Shown here one piece after another: positions 16,206-25,180 of a stretch of DNA of 64,000 nt. The notes beneath the pieces were generated by a model, which did no database searches, was not told where the DNA came from, and worked only from the letters and a program-made list of their open reading frames with translations. Each line of letters begins with the position of its first letter. The stretch's first letter is position 1. This stretch comes from Oscillospiraceae bacterium (lineage in GTDB: Bacteria > Bacillota > Clostridia > Oscillospirales > Oscillospiraceae), in NCBI GenBank assembly GCA_018265835.1, contig JABLYK010000003.1, positions 30,754-94,753 of the forward strand. The letters run 5' to 3'. The position numbers and the translations under genes are program-made.

Positions 16206-16649
16206 TTACAGGTGTTCGGTGTCGAGCAGGATGGTCACAGGCCCGTCGTTGACGGACGCGACCTGCATATCTGCGCCGAAAACGCCGGTTTCCACGTGGA
16301 AGCCGCGGCTGCGGCATTCGGCGAGCACCAGCTCATAGAGCGGTACGGCGGTCTCCGGCCGGGCGGCGGCGGTGAAGCCGGGGCGGCGGGACTTGCAGTC
16401 GGCATACAGGGTGAACTGGCTGACGAGCAGCAGCTGCGCGCCGGCATCGGCGGGATTGACGTTCATTTTGCCCGCGCTGTCCTCAAACACGCGCAGGCCG
16501 CAGATCTTGTCGGCAATTTTTCTGGCCTCGGCCTCGGTGTCGGACGTGTGCACGCCGAGCAGAACGAGAAAGCCTTTGCCGATGCGCCCGTGAACGGCTC
16601 CGTCGATCGTGACGGAGGCTTCTGTGACGCGGGTTACAACAGCTCTCAT
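16206..16649 (-). CDS. dtd: D-aminoacyl-tRNA deacylase
   Basis: It removes D-amino acids (and glycine mischarged to tRNA-Ala) from tRNA. 147 residues, usual length. Family landmarks: MRAVVTRVTEASVTIDG, the active-site SQFTLYAD and the C-terminal GPVTILLDT (NGPVT motif). Its ATG overlaps the stop of rsh by 4 nt, implying translational coupling. Confidence 0.97.
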   Translation of the reverse strand: MRAVVTRVTEASVTIDGAVHGRIGKGFLVLLGVHTSDTEAEARKIADKICGLRVFEDSAGKMNVNPADAGAQLLLVSQFTLYADCKSRRPGFTAAARPETAVPLYELVLAECRSRGFHVETGVFGADMQVASVNDGPVTILLDTEHL

Positions 16650-18922
16650 GTGGCAGCTCCTTTCTGAAAGTCGGCCTTTGCCTCGGCAGAGCCGACGCGG
16701 CTGACGCGGATCACGCCGCGGATGGCGCCGAGCCGGCCGATGATCAGCCGCAGCTCGGACACGTCGTGCACCTCCACGGTGACGGTGACGGTGGAGCGGC
16801 TGTTTTCAATGTCGCGCGCGGTGAGCGTGCGCACCTTGGCGTTGAGCGCGTTGAGCGCGGTAGCCACGTCCATCACGAGGCCGGAGCGCTGTGTGCTCAG
16901 CAGCAGCAGCGTGGTGCTGTATTCGTCGGTGGTGCGGTCGGCCCAGTTGACCGTGATCCAGCGGTCGCGGTTTTCGGGCTGGATCCGGCTGGCGATATAG
17001 TTTTCGCAGTCGGTGCGGTGGATGGAAACGCCCGCGCCGCGCGTGATAAAGCCGATGATATCGTCGCCGGGCACCGGCGTGCAGCAGCGGGAGAATTTGA
17101 TGAGGCAGTTGTCCAGCCCCTCGACGAGCACACCGTGCACGGCGCGGCGCTGCTTTTTGTTGCGGCGCTCGGCCTGCTCATTGATCTTGTCGAGCGCGGT
17201 CTTCTGCTCGGCCTTCTGGCTGCGCAGAATCTCATCGCGGATGCGGTTGACGGTGCGCGTCGCGGTCACGCCGCCGTAGCCGATGGCGGCATAGAGATCG
17301 TCCAGCGTGGCGAAAGACAGGCGCTTGAGGATCAGCGGCAGAATGTCGTCGCCCATGATGTCGGCCGGCGCGATGTTGTTCTGGCGCAGCTCGCGCTCGA
17401 ACATCTCGCGGCCGTGGATGATATTCTCCTCGCGCCGCTCCTTTTTGAACCACTGCTTGATCTTCGTGCGCGCCGCGCCGCTCTTGGCCAGCGCCAGCCA
17501 GTCGCGGCTGGGGCCGGGGGCGTTTTTACTCGTGCGGATGTCCACAATGTCGCCGTTTTGCAGCACGTGGTCGAAGTTCACGATGCGGCCGTTGACCTTC
17601 GCGCCGACCATGCTGTTGCCGACTTCGGAGTGGATGCTGTAGGCAAAGTCGATGGGCGTTGCGCCTGCCGGGAGGTTGATGACGTCGCCCTTCGGCGAGA
17701 ACACGAACACCTCGTCGGCAAACATGTCGATCTTCAGGTTGTGGAAAAAGTCCTGCGCGTCCGACTCCTGCTGCGTTTCCAGCAGACGGCGGATCCACGC
17801 GAATTTCTCCTCGTCGCCGGGCTTGGCGCCCTGCTCGCCGGTTTTGTACTTCCAGTGCGCGGCGACGCCGTATTCGGCGGTGAGATGCATATCCCATGTG
17901 CGGATCTGCACCTCGAACGGGATGCCCTCGGAGCCGATGACCGTGGTGTGCACGCTCTGGTACATGTTCGGCTTCGGCGTGCTGATATAGTCCTTGAACC
18001 GGCCGGGCACGGGCTTAAACATGTCGTGGATGATGCCGAGGACGTTGTAGCAGTCCGGAATCGTCTCCACAATGACGCGGAAAGCGCAGAGGTCGAAAAT
18101 GCCGTTGATATCGATCTTCTGCGCGTACATTTTGCGGTAGATGCTGTAGATGTGCTTGATGCGGCAGAAGATGGACGCCTGCACGCCATCCTCCTCCAGA
18201 CGGGCCTGGATCTTCCGCTGCATATCGTCCATAAACCGTTCCAGCGTGCCCATTCGTTCGTTGAGCGTGTCGGTGATGGCCCTGTAGCCCTCCGGATCGA
18301 GATACAGCAGCGAGAGGTCTTCCAGCTCCCACTTGATCTTCTGCATACCCAGACGGTGGGCGATGGGGGCGTAGATCTCCATCGTTTCGAGCGACTTGAT
18401 GCGCTGCTTTTCCTCGGTCTGGTAGGCCATCGTGCGCATGTTGTGCAGACGGTCGGCCATCTTGATGAGGATCACGCGGATGTCCTTGGCCATGGCGAGC
18501 AGCATCTTGCGCAGATTTTCCATCTGCTGCTCCTCCACGCTCGTGTACTGCACGCGGGTCAGCTTCGTGACGCCCTCCACGATGTCGGCCACGGTCGAAC
18601 CGAAGCTGTGGGCGATGTCCTCATGCGTCAGCGAGGTGTCCTCGATGCAGTCGTGCAGCAGCGCGGCGACGATGGAGTCCTCGTCCAGCCCCATTTCCGC
18701 CGTGATGATGGCAGCCGCGATGCAGTGCGACACGTAGGGCGAGCCATCCTTGCGCTTCTGGCCGGAATGCGCCCGGTCAGCGCATTCAAACGCGGCGCGC
18801 ACGCGGCCGAGATCGGCCACGACTCCTGCGGATGTGATTTTTTGTTCCAGCTCCCGATAATGGGTTTCCAGATCGTAAGCGATCGGCGCGGTGTCGGGCG
18901 CTGCGGTGGTTCCGGCGGACAT
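16646..18922 (-). CDS. relA: Bifunctional (p)ppGpp synthetase/hydrolase (Rsh)
   Basis: This long Rel enzyme makes and breaks (p)ppGpp, the stringent-response alarmone. 758 residues with all domains: HD hydrolase (LLHDCIEDTSLTHEDI, intact metal residues), synthetase (KPNMYQSVHTTV and RTWDMHLTAEYGVAAHW), TGS (VFSPKGDVINLPAGATPIDFAYSIH), helical and zinc-finger-like region (INRCC-like FSRCCTPVPGDDIIGF) and C-terminal ACT. The intact HD site indicates a bifunctional enzyme. It is between recJ and dtd, the classical Firmicutes order. Confidence 0.97.
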   Translation of the reverse strand: MSAGTTAAPDTAPIAYDLETHYRELEQKITSAGVVADLGRVRAAFECADRAHSGQKRKDGSPYVSHCIAAAIITAEMGLDEDSIVAALLHDCIEDTSLTHEDIAHSFGSTVADIVEGVTKLTRVQYTSVEEQQMENLRKMLLAMAKDIRVILIKMADRLHNMRTMAYQTEEKQRIKSLETMEIYAPIAHRLGMQKIKWELEDLSLLYLDPEGYRAITDTLNERMGTLERFMDDMQRKIQARLEEDGVQASIFCRIKHIYSIYRKMYAQKIDINGIFDLCAFRVIVETIPDCYNVLGIIHDMFKPVPGRFKDYISTPKPNMYQSVHTTVIGSEGIPFEVQIRTWDMHLTAEYGVAAHWKYKTGEQGAKPGDEEKFAWIRRLLETQQESDAQDFFHNLKIDMFADEVFVFSPKGDVINLPAGATPIDFAYSIHSEVGNSMVGAKVNGRIVNFDHVLQNGDIVDIRTSKNAPGPSRDWLALAKSGAARTKIKQWFKKERREENIIHGREMFERELRQNNIAPADIMGDDILPLILKRLSFATLDDLYAAIGYGGVTATRTVNRIRDEILRSQKAEQKTALDKINEQAERRNKKQRRAVHGVLVEGLDNCLIKFSRCCTPVPGDDIIGFITRGAGVSIHRTDCENYIASRIQPENRDRWITVNWADRTTDEYSTTLLLLSTQRSGLVMDVATALNALNAKVRTLTARDIENSRSTVTVTVEVHDVSELRLIIGRLGAIRGVIRVSRVGSAEAKADFQKGAAT

Positions 18923-18942
18923 CCCGCCACCTCCTTTCCAGA

Positions 18943-20961
18943 TTAAAGCAGACTTTGTCTGCAGGCTTTCAGGGCTTGCAGCAGATGGGAGTTGTCCAGA
19001 TCGACCTTCCCAGCGCCGGAAGCCGGCACGACGGTGAGCTGATCCTCCTCAAGCTGCACCTGCACAAGCCCCATTTCTGCCAGCACCATCAGGCACAGGC
19101 AGAATTTCGCCGGGTGCAGGGGCCGCGGGCAGACGCCCGGCAGCTCGCCGAGCGAAACGCGCAGCGTCCCGCGCAGCCAGCGCCACACCAGCACGAAATC
19201 CGTGCGGATGGGGCAGAAATCCGCCGCGTCCCACGCGGGGATCTGCCCGCCCTGCAAAATGTCGCGGCAGAGCGGCAGCGGGTCCGCCGGGCGAACGTCC
19301 GTCACCTGAAGCTGGACGGAGCGCCGGCCGCGAAATTCGTTGATCTGCGGGCAGAATGCGAGATCAATCCACTCGCCCGGGCGAACCGGCAGGTCGCTGA
19401 GCGAGCAGGAGAAAAAGATACACTCAAAATTGTACCCGACTTTGGCCACGTGCATCCGCAGATGGCGGCCGCCGCCGATGGGCGTCATGCTCACAAGACG
19501 CACGTTGGTGAAGCACAGCTGCGGCTTCGGGTTGCCGTTGCCGCACGGCTCCAGCAGGTCGAGCGCCTGCACGCCCTCCATCGACAGTAGGCGCGGGTCG
19601 GTGACGCGCAGGTCGCACGCCAGCTCCGGCAGCGCGTCTGCCGGGTTTTCGCGGTAGTATTCGCCGAGCGCCTCGCGGAACCGGCCAATGTTTTCCCGCC
19701 GGATGGTCAACCCCGCAGCCAGCGCATGGCCGCCGAAGCCCTCCAGATATTCCGAGCAGGCAGACAGCGCGCTGTAGAGGTTGAACCCGCCGAAGCTGCG
19801 GCAGGAGCCTTTCCCCCGGTCGCCGTCGAAGCAGATCATAATCGTCGGCAGCCGGAATTCCTCGCTCAGCCGCGACGCGGCAATGCCGATTACGCCCTGG
19901 TGCCACCGGTCGCTGGCGAGCACAATGGGCGTCTTCGGCGGATAGTGGCACGCGATGGCGGAGGCCTCCTCCCAGATCTGGTGCTCCAGAGCCTGCCGTT
20001 CGCGGTTCAGCTCGCACAGTCCCGCCGCCAGCCGGTCGGCCTCCGAGGGGTCCTGCGTCATCAGCAGGTGCGCGGCCACGGTGGTCTTGCCCAGCCGCCC
20101 CGCGGCGTTGATGCGCGGCGCAAGCGTGAAGCCGATGGTCGAGGCGGTCACTTTCTTTTCCAGCGCGCCGCATTCGCGCAGCAGCGCCTTCAGACCGGGG
20201 CGGGGAGCGGTGTTGATCTGCTCCAGCCCCTTGATTACAAGATAGCGGTTCTCACCGGTCAGCGGCATCACGTCCGCCACCGTGCCGATGGCGACGAAAT
20301 CTGCGTAGTCGCGCAAAATGGCGCCGGTATCGCCCTCCAGCGCGCACAGCAGCTTGAAGGCCACGCCCACGCCGGCCAGTCCATGATTCGGATAGTCCGA
20401 ATCCGGGCGCTTGGGATCGACAACGGCGACGGCGTCCGGCAGCGCCTGCTCGCTGCATTCGTGGTGGTCGGTGATGACCATATCGACGCCGTGCGCGGTG
20501 GCAAACGCCGTCTCCTCAATGGCGGTGATGCCGCAGTCCACCGTGACGATCAGGGTGATGCCCGTTTGCAGCAGCGCGCCGATCGCGTCGGTGTTCAGGC
20601 CGTAGCCCTCCTCAATGCGGTCGGGGATATAGGGGCGGCAGGGCACGCCCTTGCGACGGAGATAGTCCGTTACCAGACAGGTGGAGGTGATGCCGTCCAC
20701 GTCATAGTCGCCGAATACGGCGACGTTTTCGCGGGTCTCAATGGCGCGGCGGATGCGCGCAACGGCACGGTCCATGTCCCGCAGCAGCATCGGGTCGGGA
20801 AGCGGCTCCCCGCCGCCGTCCAAAAAGGCGCGCGCCGCCTCTGGCGTGCGCATCCCGCGCTGGGCGAGCAGCGCCGCGAGCAGCGGCGGAAACCCTGCCT
20901 GCGTCAGTTCTGCCGGAATTTCCGGTGTGTCATATGGAATTTTCCAACTCCTGTATTTCAT
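18943..20961 (-). CDS. recJ: Single-stranded-DNA-specific exonuclease RecJ
   Basis: It is a 5'-to-3' ssDNA exonuclease acting in recombination and mismatch repair. The 672-residue product has the DHH motifs FGDYDVDGITSTCLVTDYL, VDCGI, ITDHHE and the DHHA1 domain with GGHALAAGLTI. The ATG at 20961 is favoured (GAGG seven bases upstream) over the in-frame TTG four codons earlier. It is the first gene of the operon with rsh, dtd and the MBL hydrolase. Confidence 0.95.
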   Translation of the reverse strand: MKYRSWKIPYDTPEIPAELTQAGFPPLLAALLAQRGMRTPEAARAFLDGGGEPLPDPMLLRDMDRAVARIRRAIETRENVAVFGDYDVDGITSTCLVTDYLRRKGVPCRPYIPDRIEEGYGLNTDAIGALLQTGITLIVTVDCGITAIEETAFATAHGVDMVITDHHECSEQALPDAVAVVDPKRPDSDYPNHGLAGVGVAFKLLCALEGDTGAILRDYADFVAIGTVADVMPLTGENRYLVIKGLEQINTAPRPGLKALLRECGALEKKVTASTIGFTLAPRINAAGRLGKTTVAAHLLMTQDPSEADRLAAGLCELNRERQALEHQIWEEASAIACHYPPKTPIVLASDRWHQGVIGIAASRLSEEFRLPTIMICFDGDRGKGSCRSFGGFNLYSALSACSEYLEGFGGHALAAGLTIRRENIGRFREALGEYYRENPADALPELACDLRVTDPRLLSMEGVQALDLLEPCGNGNPKPQLCFTNVRLVSMTPIGGGRHLRMHVAKVGYNFECIFFSCSLSDLPVRPGEWIDLAFCPQINEFRGRRSVQLQVTDVRPADPLPLCRDILQGGQIPAWDAADFCPIRTDFVLVWRWLRGTLRVSLGELPGVCPRPLHPAKFCLCLMVLAEMGLVQVQLEEDQLTVVPASGAGKVDLDNSHLLQALKACRQSLL

Positions 20962-20974
20962 GAGATGCCTCAAT

Positions 20975-20994
20975 TAAAATAATATATTATTTTA
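20975..20994. repeat. 20-bp A+T palindrome upstream of recJ
   Basis: TAAAATAATATATTATTTTA is a perfect palindrome 14 bp before the recJ start. It could be promoter DNA, an operator, or chance in an AT-rich patch. The remaining 20995-21257 holds no convincing gene. Confidence 0.6.
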
Positions 20995-21257
20995 TCAAAT
21001 AAGCGCGAAAACCGCAATAGGGAAAGAAACGCAGAGCTGCCAAACAGCGCGCAGTCCTGTCTGCCGCAGCGGTGCAATTTGGCGAAAACGGCCGGTCTGC
21101 GGGAGAAATGAAGAAAGAATATTTTATTATATCACAGCCGCTGCCGGATGTGACAGTATGGGCTGTCATTTTTCCGTCCCGGACGGCATATACTGCGGCA
21201 GACAGGGCGTGCTTTTGCTTGACAGGAGCGCCTTGCCGGTGATAACATGAAGCTTAC

Positions 21258-21344
21258 GCCGGTGTGGCGGAACAGGCAGACGCAAGGGACTTAAAATCCC
21301 TCGATGGCAGCATCGTGCGGGTTCGAACCCCGCCACCGGCACCA
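21258..21344 (+). tRNA. tRNA-Leu (anticodon UAA), CCA encoded
   Basis: A class II tRNA: acceptor arms GCCGGTG and CACCGGC pair perfectly; anticodon stem AGGGA/TCCCT holds loop CTTAAAA with anticodon TAA, reading UUA; a variable arm (CGATGGCAGCATCG) and the T-arm GCGGGTTCGAACCCCGC follow. CCA is encoded at 21342-21344 and merges into the terminator stem. Confidence 0.97.
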
Positions 21345-21380
21345 AAAACCCGCAGCCCTTAGGGCTGCGGGTTTTTGGTG
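21340..21380. terminator. Terminator sharing the tRNA 3' end
   Basis: A perfect 20-bp inverted repeat whose 5' arm begins with the tRNA residues CACCA, followed by AAAAACCCGCAGCCC. T-runs on both strands let it end the tRNA transcript and the convergent antiporter gene. Confidence 0.9.
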
Positions 21381-21407
21381 CCGCGCCTGTGCCAGCGCCG
21401 CGGGCGG

Positions 21408-22730
21408 TCATGTCTCCAGAGCATGGGCGGCCTGCTTTTTGGCGGAGATGCTCCGCACAAGCAGCTGCCAGAGGGGCAGCGCATACAGATAGCAGGCGGC
21501 TGCAAGACAGACCGTCGGCGCGCCGATGGTTGCGAGGGGGACCGCGCCCGCAATCGACCAAGGCACCAGCGGCGAGAGGACGACGGCAGTGTCCCCCAAA
21601 TCAACGGCAAACTGCTGTGCGTCCGGCTCCACCGCGCCGCACACCTGATGCGTCAGCATGATGGCCAGCGTCTGGTTGCACGAAATGATGGCGGTGGCGA
21701 TGGAGACGCAGAAAACCACGAAGAAGGCAGAGGTTTTGCTGCCCAGCGCGGCGACGCGCACTTTCAGAGAGTCCAGCAGGCCGGTGCCGGCAAAGATGCC
21801 CGCGTAGGACGAGGACAGGCACACGATGGCGGAGACGTTCAGCATGGAGCGCACGCCGCCGCCGTTCAGCATAGAAGCGACCTGCGCGTCGGCGGTGTGA
21901 TAGCCCAGGACCAGCAGACGCGGCAACTGCGCCAGCGGCAGGTGCTGGTACAGCAGGCAGATGACCGCAGCGGCGGCGACGCTTGCCAGCATCGTGACCT
22001 TCACGTCGATTTTCAGCAGCGACAGGATCAAAATCAACAGCGCCGGAATCAGCGCGGCCCAACCCAGCCGGAAGCTTTCCGAAAACAGGCTCTGCATATC
22101 GGCGGCCTGTCCGGCGGCTTGCGGCGCGGCAAAGCCCGCCGCGAGATACACCGCACAGGTGACGGCGAAGGGAACTGCCGCAGTGCGCAGCATGCGGCGG
22201 ATGTTCTGGAACACATCGGTGCCGGTCAGCTCCGCAACCAGCAGGGCGCTGGTGGATACCGGGGAGCACCGGTCGCCGAAAAAGATGCCGGACAAAATGG
22301 CGCCGCCGGTGAAAAATTCACCGACACCCATGGCGCGCGCCATCGTCATGCAGACCACGCCCATGGTGGCAACCGTCCCGAACGCCGTACCCGTCAGAAA
22401 AGACACGAGGCAGTTGAGCAGAAAAGTCATTACAAGGAAGCTGGACGGCCGGATAAACCGTGTGGCGTAGCAGACCAGCACGGGGATCGTGCCGGCTGCG
22501 CGCCACAGCGCCGTCAGCATTCCGATCAGGACGAAGATGATGAGAATGTTCCGGATGGTGCGAATGCCGTCAAGCGACATTTTGAGAATCTGCGCGGCGG
22601 TGTGCTTTTTGAAAAACGCATACGCGCAAAAAATCAGATAGCCTGCGACCAGCGCATACAAAACGGAAATCTGCGCCGCGACGCAGCCGATCAGCGCGGC
22701 GGAAAACAGCAAAATCGTGAAAATTTCCAT
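21408..22730 (-). CDS. nhaC: NhaC-family Na+/H+ antiporter
   Basis: The 440-residue polytopic membrane protein (about 11 helices) is of the NhaC superfamily, which exchanges Na+ for H+ or, in some members, organic acid or amino acid pairs. Family landmarks are TGTAFGTVATMGVVC, GGAILSGIFFGDRCSPVSTSALLVA and the C-terminal NLGDTAVVLSPLVPW-like VDLGDTAVVLSPLVPWSIAG. The ATG at 22730 lies 15 nt after the stop of the flippase-like gene. Substrate pair is uncertain. Confidence 0.9.
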   Translation of the reverse strand: MEIFTILLFSAALIGCVAAQISVLYALVAGYLIFCAYAFFKKHTAAQILKMSLDGIRTIRNILIIFVLIGMLTALWRAAGTIPVLVCYATRFIRPSSFLVMTFLLNCLVSFLTGTAFGTVATMGVVCMTMARAMGVGEFFTGGAILSGIFFGDRCSPVSTSALLVAELTGTDVFQNIRRMLRTAAVPFAVTCAVYLAAGFAAPQAAGQAADMQSLFSESFRLGWAALIPALLILILSLLKIDVKVTMLASVAAAAVICLLYQHLPLAQLPRLLVLGYHTADAQVASMLNGGGVRSMLNVSAIVCLSSSYAGIFAGTGLLDSLKVRVAALGSKTSAFFVVFCVSIATAIISCNQTLAIMLTHQVCGAVEPDAQQFAVDLGDTAVVLSPLVPWSIAGAVPLATIGAPTVCLAAACYLYALPLWQLLVRSISAKKQAAHALET

Positions 22731-22745
22731 ACGAATCCCCCGGGT

Positions 22746-23786
22746 TCAGACTGCTGTGCCGCTGCGCCGGAGGGTGAAGCGCTCCGCGACGACGGCGATA
22801 TAGCCGAGCAGAATGGTGAGATAGTAGGTCGAAAGCCGCCAGATCAGCATGCCCATCGTGAGAAACGGGCCGAAAAGCTGCGTGAACACGAGCAGGAAGC
22901 CGCCCTCGCTCGCGCCGGAGGCGCCGGGCATGGGAAAGAAGCTTGCCCCGACGTGCAGCAGCACCTGCGTGAGCATGACGGGCAAATACGCCGCGCCGGA
23001 AAGACCGAAGCTGCGGTAGGCGCAATAGGCCACGGACATGTACGCCGCGCACTGCGCCAGCGCGAGCGCACCCGCCGCGAGCATGGCGCGTGGATTTCGG
23101 AAGCCGCAGGCGAACGCATTGTGGTATTCCGCCACAAAGCCGGTCCATTTTTCGATCCAGCGCGCGGCCTCCACACTGTGCCCGGCCAGAAGCCGCCAGC
23201 CGAATACGCGCCGGATGCACGCGGCGCCCAGACGCGCCATTGCCTGCGGGAACGCAGCCGAAAGCAGCACCAGCGCCAGCAGCGCCAGATGGATCAGCAG
23301 TCCCAGCAGCAGCACGGGAAGCCACGCCGCGCTCAGTGCCGACAGCGCGCCGCCGCACACGAGCAGCCCCAGTACGCCGAGCACGACGAGCGCGGCCTTC
23401 CAGAGCACGTACGCCATGCAGATCACGGATGTGGCCGTGCTCACGCTGACGCCGCGGCGGTGCAGGTGCACGACCTGAAACGGCTGCCCGCCGGAGGCCA
23501 GCGGCGTTACGGCGGAATAGAAAAAGCCGAGCATGGTCGTAATCAGGCTGTCGCCAAACGGCTGCGCACAGCCGAATACGCGCGTGATAATCTGGTACTT
23601 TGCCGCGTCGCACAGGTAGTACAGCGCCATGCACACGAGGATCATCGCCGCCCAGCCGGGCAGCATCGCGCCCAGACACGCGCGCACCTGTTCGGCGTCC
23701 AGCTCGATGGCCGCGAAGATCGCCAGCGCCGCCGCGCCGAGCAGCAGCAAGATCACGATGAGGACTTGTTTTTTTCGAGATTTCAT
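22746..23786 (-). CDS. UPF0104/LPG-synthetase-type transmembrane protein
   Basis: The 346-residue protein has about eight membrane helices and the UPF0104 hallmarks: AKYQIITRVFG, GFFYSAVTPLASGGQPFQVVHLHRRGVS and FPMPGASGASEGGFLLVF. It resembles the flippase half of MprF but has no aminoacyl-transferase domain, so it is more likely a lipid flippase or transporter than a lysyl-PG synthase. The start at 23786 (MKSRKKQ) puts basic residues before the first helix. Upstream is the azlCD pair, downstream nhaC. Confidence 0.88.
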   Translation of the reverse strand: MKSRKKQVLIVILLLLGAAALAIFAAIELDAEQVRACLGAMLPGWAAMILVCMALYYLCDAAKYQIITRVFGCAQPFGDSLITTMLGFFYSAVTPLASGGQPFQVVHLHRRGVSVSTATSVICMAYVLWKAALVVLGVLGLLVCGGALSALSAAWLPVLLLGLLIHLALLALVLLSAAFPQAMARLGAACIRRVFGWRLLAGHSVEAARWIEKWTGFVAEYHNAFACGFRNPRAMLAAGALALAQCAAYMSVAYCAYRSFGLSGAAYLPVMLTQVLLHVGASFFPMPGASGASEGGFLLVFTQLFGPFLTMGMLIWRLSTYYLTILLGYIAVVAERFTLRRSGTAV

Positions 23787-23852
23787 AACAGCATCCTGTG
23801 CCGGAGATGGATTTCGTACGAGAGCATTATAGCGTAAGGCGCGCTGGAGCGC

Positions 23853-23889
23853 AACCGCCCCCAAAGCAAACGCTTTGAGGGCGGTTTTT
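23853..23889 (-). terminator. Hairpin after azlD
   Basis: AACCGCCCCCAAAGC/GCTTTGAGGGCGGTT stem with one non-Watson-Crick pair, which is G-U on the minus-strand RNA but C-A on the plus strand, so the structure fits minus-strand transcription. The T-run on that side is weak. Confidence 0.55.
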
Positions 23890-24218
23890 CAAAACACGAG
23901 CTGCACCAGCAGCATGTAGCACGCGGTGCCGCCGACGATGCTCAGGAACGTGCTGCGCTTCCACAGATGGAGCGCAACGACGACGGCGACGGAGATCAAC
24001 TCCGGCACGAACGTCGCCGCGGCGGCGAACGAGATCCCCCGCAGGCAGTAGATCACAAGCGTGGCCATCACGGCCAGCGGCAGGATTTTTCCGAGATACC
24101 GGATGGCCGGCGGCACGGGACGGCTGCCAAACACGGCAAACGGCAGCACGCGCTCGGCAAAGGTGCATGCGGCGCAGACGGCGATGATGAGGATGCTTTC
24201 TCCGGTGGACAGCGCCAT
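23889..24218 (-). CDS. azlD: AzlD-family small subunit of branched-chain amino acid exporter
   Basis: The 109-residue membrane protein with four predicted helices and the family PFAVFGSRPVPPAIRYLGKILPLAVMATLVIYCL. It works with AzlC as an exporter of branched-chain amino acids or analogues. Its ATG is one base after the azlC stop (TAA-C-ATG). Confidence 0.93.
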   Translation of the reverse strand: MALSTGESILIIAVCAACTFAERVLPFAVFGSRPVPPAIRYLGKILPLAVMATLVIYCLRGISFAAAATFVPELISVAVVVALHLWKRSTFLSIVGGTACYMLLVQLVF

Positions 24219-24219
24219 G

Positions 24220-24921
24220 TTATGCCACCTCCGTTTCCGCCAGCTTCGGCTCCAGACGCGGGCGCAGTATGGTCAGCGCCGCAACGGTGAGCAGCAGCGA
24301 GGGCAGGATGAAGTTCGCCGCGCCGAACACGAGGATGCATACGCCGCTGGACAGCAGCGCGATTCCGGCCGGAAGCTTGGTGCCTGCGTCGCGCAGCTGG
24401 TCGAGCAAAATGACCACGAACAGCGCCGTGAGCGCAAAGTCGATGCCCGTCGTGTCAAACGTGATGAGATTGCCAATGACCGTGCCGAGCATGGACAGCG
24501 CGATCCAATAGAAGGCGACGAGCGCCGCCGTGAGCACATAGGCCCACTTTTCGATCACGCCCTCCTCCGGCCGGTACGCGCAGTGGAGCGAGTAGTTCTC
24601 GTCGCAGAGCGAGTAGACCAGAAACCAGCGCCACGGGCCGAACGAGCGGAATTTTTCGACAAAGGAAAGCCCGTAAAACACATGGCGGCTGTTGAGCAGC
24701 AGCGACATGACCGCGACGGTGGCAAGCGGCGTGCCCCCGGCAAAGAAGCTGACCATCAGAAACTGCAGCGAGCCTGCGAGCACGAACAGGCTGCACGCGC
24801 CCGTCCACAAAAAGTTGTAGCCTGCATTCTGCATCAGCAGGCCGTAGGCGATTCCGACCGGGAAAAAGCTGATGAGGATCGGCAGGCTGCGGCGGAAAGC
24901 AAAGGCAAACGTTTTCTGCAT
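24220..24921 (-). CDS. azlC: AzlC-family branched-chain amino acid exporter, large subunit
   Basis: The 233-residue permease has the AzlC start (FRRSLPILISFFPVGIAYGLLMQNAGYNFLWTG), SLQFLMVSFFAGG and LLNSRHVFYGLSF with about seven helices. With AzlD it forms a two-component exporter (BrnFE type). The ATG at 24921 is chosen; a longer frame extends into repeat DNA. It is the first gene of the leftward azlC-azlD pair. Confidence 0.95.
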   Translation of the reverse strand: MQKTFAFAFRRSLPILISFFPVGIAYGLLMQNAGYNFLWTGACSLFVLAGSLQFLMVSFFAGGTPLATVAVMSLLLNSRHVFYGLSFVEKFRSFGPWRWFLVYSLCDENYSLHCAYRPEEGVIEKWAYVLTAALVAFYWIALSMLGTVIGNLITFDTTGIDFALTALFVVILLDQLRDAGTKLPAGIALLSSGVCILVFGAANFILPSLLLTVAALTILRPRLEPKLAETEVA

Positions 24922-24984
24922 CACGCACCCCCGTATGAACACAAAAATCTGGAGTGCGGCTACTATATCAAAAAAACCGCCCGC

Positions 24985-25008
24985 TTGCAACCAAAAATCA
25001 ACGCCGCT
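24985..25008 (+). repeat. 24-bp direct repeat, left copy
   Basis: Identical to 25127-25150; together they bracket dispersed-repeat copy A. Confidence 0.9.
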
Positions 25009-25086
25009 ACGTCAGAAGACGCTCTCCTCATTCCATTTTCGGCTAAAGCCGAAAACTCCATATTCGCTCCCGTCTTCTTCCTTTCA
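25009..25086 (+). repeat. Dispersed intergenic repeat, copy A
   Basis: Starts CGTCAGAAGACGCTCTCCTC, contains a small hairpin (TTTTCGGCTAAAGCCGAAAA), then CTCCATATTCGCTCCCG and a CTTCTTCCTTTC tract. Copies B (43508), C (46560, reverse) and D (63988, cut) share the ends with a variable middle. It is flanked by 24-bp direct repeats. Confidence 0.85.
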
Positions 25087-25126
25087 AATCCGAAACGTAG
25101 TTTCGGATTTGTTGAGAAAAACCTGT

Positions 25127-25150
25127 TTGCAACCAAAAATCAACGCCGCT
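25127..25150 (+). repeat. 24-bp direct repeat, right copy
   Basis: Identical to 24985-25008. It overlaps the T-tail and base of the terminator of the EamA gene. Confidence 0.9.
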
Positions 25151-25173
25151 TCCGCAGAAATGCGGAAGCGGCG
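25135..25173 (-). terminator. Terminator of the AbrB-lyase-EamA operon
   Basis: CGCCGCTTCCGCA and TGCGGAAGCGGCG around GAAA/TTTC; the minus strand continues TTGATTTTT. Confidence 0.9.
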
Positions 25174-25180
25174 CAGGTTA

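Noticed and set aside
16766..18946. Long plus-strand ORFs opposite known genes, e.g. 16766-18946, 21375-23837 and 46673-49312
   Set aside because: They are antisense to clear genes (rsh, nhaC and flippase, 890-aa protein), have no family similarity, and their composition (His, Arg, Gly, Ala-rich) is the mirror of GC-rich codons on the real strand.
22746..23786. Annotation as lysyl-phosphatidylglycerol synthase (MprF)
   Set aside because: Only the membrane flippase-like half is present; the aminoacyl-transferase domain is missing, so a UPF0104 call is safer.
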